In this document: in pieces, positions 59,333 to 64,000 of the stretch
Layout: each line of letters begins with the position of its first letter
Numbering within the stretch: the stretch's first letter is position 1
From: Pediococcus pentosaceus
Lineage (GTDB): Bacteria; Bacillota; Bacilli; Lactobacillales; Lactobacillaceae
Length of the DNA stretch: 64,000 bases
NCBI RefSeq assembly: GCF_001437285.1
Contig: NZ_JQBF01000003.1
Span: 186,001-250,000, forward strand
Reading direction: 5' to 3'
The notes under the pieces: generated by a model
What the model was told of the DNA's origin: nothing
Seen by the model: the letters and a program-made list of their open reading frames with translations, nothing else
The model's database searches: none
Translations under genes and position numbers: made by a program

Positions 59333-60892
59333 ATGATAATTTTATATATTATCCTCGCAATCATCGCTATAGTTGTTGGCTATTGTGCAGGATTCTTTAT
59401 GCACAAACGGCTCATTGAAAAGCAAACTGCAAATGCCAGTAATTCGGCAGATGTAATTGTTGAAAATGCAAGAAAGCAAGCAGAAACGGAACGTCGTGAA
59501 AAGCTTCTAGAAGCCAAGGACGAGAGTCATCGCTATCGGGCGAAGGTGGAAAAAGAATTAAAAGAGCGACGGGCTGAGCTTCAAAAGCAAGAAGATCGTT
59601 TACTTCAGAGAGAAGATTCTCTTGATCGTAAGGATAATTCCTTCGAAAAGAGAGAGAATAGCCTAGAACGAAAAGAACAGAAACTTGCTCTAGACCAAAA
59701 GCATATCGATGAGCAACAACAAAAAGCATCATCACTCGTTGAAGAACGACAACAAGAACTTGAGCGAGTTTCTAATCTAACTCAAGAAGATGCAAAGAAC
59801 TTAATTATTTCCGAAACAGAAGCTAAGTTGGAAAAGGAAAGAGCGTTAATAATCAAGGAAGGTCTTGAAGACGCTGAAGCAGAAGCAGATCAGACTGCCA
59901 GAAAACTTATCGCTGAAGCTATTCAACGCAGTGCGGCTGATATGGCATCTGAAACCACAATTACGGTGGTTTCGTTGCCTAATGACGATATGAAGGGTAG
60001 AATTATCGGACGTGAAGGCCGTAATATTCGAAACTTCCAAAATGTCACGGGAGTAGACTTGATCATTGATGACACTCCTGAAGCCGTGGTATTGAGTAGC
60101 TTTGACCCAATTCGTCGCGAAATTGCTCGAATTGCCTTAGACAAACTGATTCAAGATGGTCGGATTCATCCTGCTCGAATTGAGGAAATGGTTGAAAAAG
60201 CTAAAAAAGAAATGGATGACAATATTCGTAAGACTGGTGAACAAGCGGTCTTTGATTTGGGAATTCATTCTATGAACCCGGAACTAATTAAGTTAATTGG
60301 ACAATTAAAATATCGGACGAGTTATGGTCAAAATGTTTTAAACCATTCAATTGAAGTTGCTAATTTAGCAGGTGTTTTAGCTGCTGAATTAGGTGAAGAT
60401 GTTACTGTAGCAAAACGCGCAGGATTATTACACGATATTGGTAAAGCAGTACAACATGAAACTGATACTTCGCACGCTCAACTTGGAGTTGAGTTGGCTA
60501 AGAAGTATAAAGAAAGTGCAACGGTAATTAATGCAATTGCCGCTCATCACGATGGTGTTGAAGCACAGCATGTTATCTCCGTATTGGTTGCTGCAGCTAA
60601 CTCGATTTCAGCAGCACGACCAGGAGCACGGAGTGATACACTACAAAGTTATATTCATCGTTTAGAAAAACTAGAACAGATTTCTAATAATTTTGATGGA
60701 GTAAAGAAAAGTTACGCAATTCAAGCTGGACGTGAAGTTCGCGTTATCGTTAAACCTAATAAGATTAACGATTTGAAGGCAGTTATGTTGACTCACAATA
60801 TTCGTAAGGCGATTGAAAAAGAGCTCGAATATGCTGGAAAAGTTAAAGTAACGGTTGTACGTGAAGTTCGAGCAGTTGATTATGCTAAGTAA
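59333..60892 (+). CDS. rny: Ribonuclease Y
   Basis: RNase Y is the membrane-anchored endoribonuclease that starts mRNA decay in Firmicutes. The 519-residue protein has an N-terminal membrane helix (about 3-22), a long coiled coil (about 30-170), and a KH domain with [20 protein letters not shown]. An HD domain follows with the metal motif LLHDIGKAV and a downstream AAHHDGVE. In-frame TTG 59321 overlaps the ribosome site; ATG 59333 is six bases after GGAGG. The recA-rny order is conserved. Confidence 0.95.
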   Translation: MIILYIILAIIAIVVGYCAGFFMHKRLIEKQTANASNSADVIVENARKQAETERREKLLEAKDESHRYRAKVEKELKERRAELQKQEDRLLQREDSLDRKDNSFEKRENSLERKEQKLALDQKHIDEQQQKASSLVEERQQELERVSNLTQEDAKNLIISETEAKLEKERALIIKEGLEDAEAEADQTARKLIAEAIQRSAADMASETTITVVSLPNDDMKGRIIGREGRNIRNFQNVTGVDLIIDDTPEAVVLSSFDPIRREIARIALDKLIQDGRIHPARIEEMVEKAKKEMDDNIRKTGEQAVFDLGIHSMNPELIKLIGQLKYRTSYGQNVLNHSIEVANLAGVLAAELGEDVTVAKRAGLLHDIGKAVQHETDTSHAQLGVELAKKYKESATVINAIAAHHDGVEAQHVISVLVAAANSISAARPGARSDTLQSYIHRLEKLEQISNNFDGVKKSYAIQAGREVRVIVKPNKINDLKAVMLTHNIRKAIEKELEYAGKVKVTVVREVRAVDYAK

Positions 60893-60893
60893 A

Positions 60894-60925
60894 GGAGAGT
60901 TGGACTAGCGGTCCGCTCTTTTTTT
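60894..60925 (+). terminator. Terminator of rny
   Basis: AGAG-tt-GGAC pairs with GTCC-g-CTCT around a small loop, followed by T7. Confidence 0.75.
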
Positions 60926-60931
60926 GTTATA

Positions 60932-60940
60932 TGTTAGAAT
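60932..60940 (+). promoter_or_regulatory. Candidate extended -10 promoter of mutS
   Basis: TGTTAGAAT is an extended -10 about 65 bases before mutS; the -35 region overlaps the rny terminator. Confidence 0.45.
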
Positions 60941-61005
60941 ATCCATTGTTAATGTATTTTTTACGTATTTAAAAATATGAGAGAAAAAGCTGGAAGGAAA
61001 AAAGA

Positions 61006-63627
61006 ATGCCACAAAAAACAAGTGATACGCCAATGATGCGTCAGTATATGGAAATTAAAAATCAATACCCCGATGCTTTCCTATTCTATCGAATTGGTGA
61101 TTTTTATGAATTATTTTATGATGATGCGGTCAAAGGCTCCCAGCTATTGGAATTAACGCTAACAGCGCGTTCTAAAAACGCAGATGATCCGATTCCAATG
61201 TGTGGAGTTCCTCATCATGCAGCACAAAATTATATTGATATCCTTGTCGACCAAGGATACAAAGTGGCAATTTGTGAACAGATGGAAGATCCACGGACTG
61301 CTAAAGGAATGGTTAAACGTGAAGTTATCCAATTGGTTACTCCAGGTACAACAACTGATAAGAGTGCTGAGGATGCCAAAGAAAATAACTATTTGACCGC
61401 TGTTAATTTTGATTCTAAAACTAAAAAATATGGCTTTGCGTATACAGATCTTTCAACTGGTGAATTAAAAGTTGCGATTTTAGATGATTTTGATAGCGTG
61501 ATTAATGAAGCAGTAGGATTACAGACCAAAGAAATAGTAACTGACGAAAGCCTTGCAGAAAGTTTTGAAGAACGTTTTAAAGAGTTAAATATTTTAGTAT
61601 CTAAGCAAAGTGAAGTGGAAATCTCCGCCGAATTAAGCTATTTAATTCAAGATCTAACAAGTTCAACGGAAATAGAAGTTGTTAAGCAACTACTTACGTA
61701 TGTGCAAACTACGCAGAAACGTAATTTAGCTCATATTCAAAAAGCAGTGGCATACGAACCATCTTTCTTTTTGAGAATGGACCATGCTTCCAAGTATAAT
61801 TTGGAACTAACTCGTTTAATTCGTACAGGAAAAAAACAAGGAACATTACTATGGTTGTTGGACGAGACTAAAACGGCGATGGGGGGACGTTTACTGAAAC
61901 AATGGTTAGATCGTCCCTTAATCCGCAAAAAAGAAATTATTAGTCGCCAAGATCGAGTTCAGGTTTTAGTAGATCATTTTTTTGAGCGTAGTAATTTACA
62001 AGAAGAGTTAACAAAAGTTTATGATTTGGAACGGCTAGCTGGTCGCGTTGCATTCGGTAGCGTGAATGGACGAGATTTAATCCAACTCAAAACATCATTA
62101 CTTCAAATTCCTAAGGTACGTCATATTTTAGAGGAACTTAGTGAGCCGGTCTTTGATGATGCTTTAGAACATTTGGATCCGGTTAGTGATATTGCCGAGC
62201 TAATCCAAAATGCTATTGATGAAGATGCACCAATTTCTGTTACAGATGGAGATATTATTAAAGATGGTTACCATGCTAAGTTAGATGAGTACCGAGATGC
62301 AATGCGTAATGGTAAAAAATGGATTGCGGATTTACAGGCACAAGAAAGAGCGACAACGGGAATTAAGACATTGAAGATTGGTTATAACAAAGTTTTTGGT
62401 TACTATATCGAGGTAACCAGAGCCAATTTAGCTAATATTCCTGAAGGACGTTATGAAAGAAAACAGACTTTAACAAATGCAGAGCGATTCATTACGCCAG
62501 AATTAAAGGAAAAAGAACGGATTATTCTGGAAGCTGAACAAAAATCTACGGATTTGGAATACCAATTATTTAAAGAAATTCGGGAATTAATCAAAAAGCA
62601 AATTGAAAGATTACAAGATTTAGCTAAACAAGTGGCCGAATTAGATGTCCTACAGAGCTTTGCGGTGGTTAGTGAAAAATATCAGTTTGTTAAACCAACT
62701 ATGACCAAAAATCATGCAATCGAAATTAAAGATGGCCGGCATCCCGTTGTCGAAAAAGTGATGGGACATCAGAGTTACGTTCCAAATGATATTGATATGG
62801 ATGATAATACAGACATTCTCTTAATTACGGGACCCAATATGTCGGGTAAAAGTACCTATATGCGGCAACTTGCCTTAACTGTAATTATGGCTCAGATGGG
62901 ATGTTTTGTAGCTGCTAGCGAAGCAACTTTGCCAATTTTTGATCAAATATTTACTCGAATTGGTGCTGCAGATGACCTAATTTCCGGACAGAGTACTTTT
63001 ATGGTTGAAATGCAAGAAGCAAACCGAGCTTTGAAGGATGGAACCAGTAATAGTTTAGTTCTTTTTGATGAAATTGGTCGTGGTACAGCCACTTATGATG
63101 GAATGGCTTTAGCTCAATCTATCATTGAATTTATTCATCAAAATGTCCATGCTAAAACGCTTTTTTCGACTCACTATCACGAGTTAACTGAGCTCGATCA
63201 ATCACTAGAACATCTCAAGAATGTCCATGTTGGAGCAGTGGAACAAAATGGTAATCTTGTCTTTCTTCATAAAATGGAAGACGGCCCTGCTGATAAATCA
63301 TACGGAATCCATGTTGCTAAGCTAGCAGGGATGCCTGATAAACTTTTAAAACGTGCATCCGTCATTTTAGAAAAACTTGAGGCTAAAGATCAAGCTCATT
63401 CTGATGGGGTTGAGACACCAGTCTCCAAAGCAACTCCGGTTGAATCAGAGCAAACGCCAACCATGATTGAAGAACAAATGGCTTTGTTTGAAACACCTAC
63501 TAAGCCGGTTAAATCAAGTCCTAAAGAAGAAGTTGCTAACCAACTGGAACAGTTAAATTTAATGGATATGACTCCCATGGAAGTTATGAATCAGTTATAT
63601 AAATGGCAAAAGAAACTTCGTAAGTGA
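61006..63627 (+). CDS. mutS: DNA mismatch repair protein MutS
   Basis: MutS recognises mismatches and recruits MutL. The 873-residue protein has the mismatch-binding F33-Y-E35 in GDFYELF, the connector, lever and clamp domains, and the ATPase domain with Walker [10 protein letters not shown] from G609, plus [18 protein letters not shown]. Near residues 795-840 there is a low-complexity, poorly conserved linker before the C-terminal tail with [23 protein letters not shown] precedes the ATG. mutL follows eleven bases later in the same operon. Confidence 0.97.
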   Translation: MPQKTSDTPMMRQYMEIKNQYPDAFLFYRIGDFYELFYDDAVKGSQLLELTLTARSKNADDPIPMCGVPHHAAQNYIDILVDQGYKVAICEQMEDPRTAKGMVKREVIQLVTPGTTTDKSAEDAKENNYLTAVNFDSKTKKYGFAYTDLSTGELKVAILDDFDSVINEAVGLQTKEIVTDESLAESFEERFKELNILVSKQSEVEISAELSYLIQDLTSSTEIEVVKQLLTYVQTTQKRNLAHIQKAVAYEPSFFLRMDHASKYNLELTRLIRTGKKQGTLLWLLDETKTAMGGRLLKQWLDRPLIRKKEIISRQDRVQVLVDHFFERSNLQEELTKVYDLERLAGRVAFGSVNGRDLIQLKTSLLQIPKVRHILEELSEPVFDDALEHLDPVSDIAELIQNAIDEDAPISVTDGDIIKDGYHAKLDEYRDAMRNGKKWIADLQAQERATTGIKTLKIGYNKVFGYYIEVTRANLANIPEGRYERKQTLTNAERFITPELKEKERIILEAEQKSTDLEYQLFKEIRELIKKQIERLQDLAKQVAELDVLQSFAVVSEKYQFVKPTMTKNHAIEIKDGRHPVVEKVMGHQSYVPNDIDMDDNTDILLITGPNMSGKSTYMRQLALTVIMAQMGCFVAASEATLPIFDQIFTRIGAADDLISGQSTFMVEMQEANRALKDGTSNSLVLFDEIGRGTATYDGMALAQSIIEFIHQNVHAKTLFSTHYHELTELDQSLEHLKNVHVGAVEQNGNLVFLHKMEDGPADKSYGIHVAKLAGMPDKLLKRASVILEKLEAKDQAHSDGVETPVSKATPVESEQTPTMIEEQMALFETPTKPVKSSPKEEVANQLEQLNLMDMTPMEVMNQLYKWQKKLRK

Positions 63628-63638
63628 GGCGATTATTT

Positions 63639-64000
63639 TTGGCAGAAATACATGAGTTAAGTGAAATTTTAGCGGATCAGATTGCAGCGGGTGAAGTTGT
63701 TGAACGTCCAGCTTCAGTGGTTAAAGAATTAGTTGAAAATGCTATCGATGCTGGTAGTTCTCGAATTGATATTTTGCTTGAAGAGTCTGGGTTAAAGATG
63801 ATTCGAATTATTGATAATGGTAGTGGAATTGATGCAGATCAAGTTGAGATTGCTTTTAAACGACATGCTACGAGTAAGATTTCGTCGCGTTCAGACTTAT
63901 TTAAGGTGGGGACTTTGGGTTTTCGAGGGGAAGCCCTACCTAGTATTGCTTCAATTGCAGATGTTGAAATGTTGACAGCTACAACTGATGGACCGGGTAA
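63639..64000 (+). CDS. mutL: DNA mismatch repair protein MutL, N-terminal part (cut by window end)
   Basis: The first 120 residues are visible. They form the start of the GHKL ATPase domain, with [36 protein letters not shown] and the GFRGEAL lid motif. The start is TTG 63639, about seven bases after GAGGCGAT, eleven bases downstream of mutS. MutL couples mismatch recognition to strand removal; in Firmicutes it usually has a C-terminal endonuclease domain, which lies outside the window. Confidence 0.93.
   Translation, partial: MAEIHELSEILADQIAAGEVVERPASVVKELVENAIDAGSSRIDILLEESGLKMIRIIDNGSGIDADQVEIAFKRHATSKISSRSDLFKVGTLGFRGEALPSIASIADVEMLTATTDGPG

Overview
The window reads as chromosomal core DNA of a low-GC Gram-positive lactic acid bacterium (Lactobacillaceae). 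The evidence is strong AGGAGG-type ribosome sites, frequent TTG starts, T-box leaders, the order tdk-prfA-prmC-sua5-glyA-upp-atpBEFHAGDC, a DUF1146/yidD/DUF2969/rodA block, a 6S-like RNA between usp and rarA, and ymfFHI-ymfM-pgsA-cinA-recA-rny-mutSL. The Ddl ligase carries Phe where D-Ala-D-Ala ligases carry Tyr. This points to the intrinsically vancomycin-resistant lactobacilli, and an AT-rich heterofermentative genus such as Fructilactobacillus or Apilactobacillus is plausible. The genus is a guess. There are no rRNA, tRNA, IS, prophage or CRISPR features.

Layout. 1-4.4 kb: end of an ABC exporter, a serine hydrolase, manA, and the convergent murT-gatD operon for lipid II amidation. 4.5-10 kb: tdk, prfA, prmC, sua5, glyA and upp (nucleotide salvage, translation termination, t6A synthesis, one-carbon supply). 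10.1-13.5 kb: an ABC/FtsX exporter pair lying between upp and the ATP synthase operon. 13.6-20.2 kb: the complete F1Fo operon. 20.2-22.2 kb: DUF1146, yidD, DUF2969, rodA. 22.3-25.2 kb: T-box-controlled methionine importer metNIQ. 25.3-28.1 kb: GntR-controlled ABC-2 transporter plus a DUF975 protein. 28.1-32.5 kb: amino acid permease, DUF2785 protein, ddl and a Tag-like glycosylase. 32.5-36.3 kb (minus strand): usp, a small membrane protein, 6S-like RNA, rarA, rpsD with a structured leader, and an fRMsr-type reductase. 36.3-41.2 kb: ezrA, iscS, thiI, tpx. 41.2-46.2 kb: T-box-controlled valS, folC, radC. 46.3-50.3 kb: mreC, mreD and a T-box-controlled polar amino acid transporter, probably for histidine. 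50.4-64 kb: cls, ymfF, ymfH, ymfI, ymfM, pgsA, cinA, recA, rny, mutS and the start of mutL.

The main themes are cell envelope and shape (murT-gatD, ddl, rodA, ezrA, mreCD, ymfM, pgsA, cls), energy (ATP synthase), amino acid supply under tRNA-charging control (three T-box leaders) and DNA repair (recA, mutSL, rarA, tag, radC).

The most unusual region is 47.7-48.2 kb. There a T-box leader with one specifier stem is followed by a second, separate copy of only its 3' half: stem, T-box and terminator. The stem changes between the copies preserve pairing, so one tRNA-sensing domain appears to be followed by two terminators in series. Other points of note are: radC is followed directly by mreC with no mreB, and mreD by the transporter with no minCD; the Tag-like protein keeps its zinc ligands but lacks the active-site Glu and Trp; and the ribosome site of tag lies inside the terminator hairpin of ddl.
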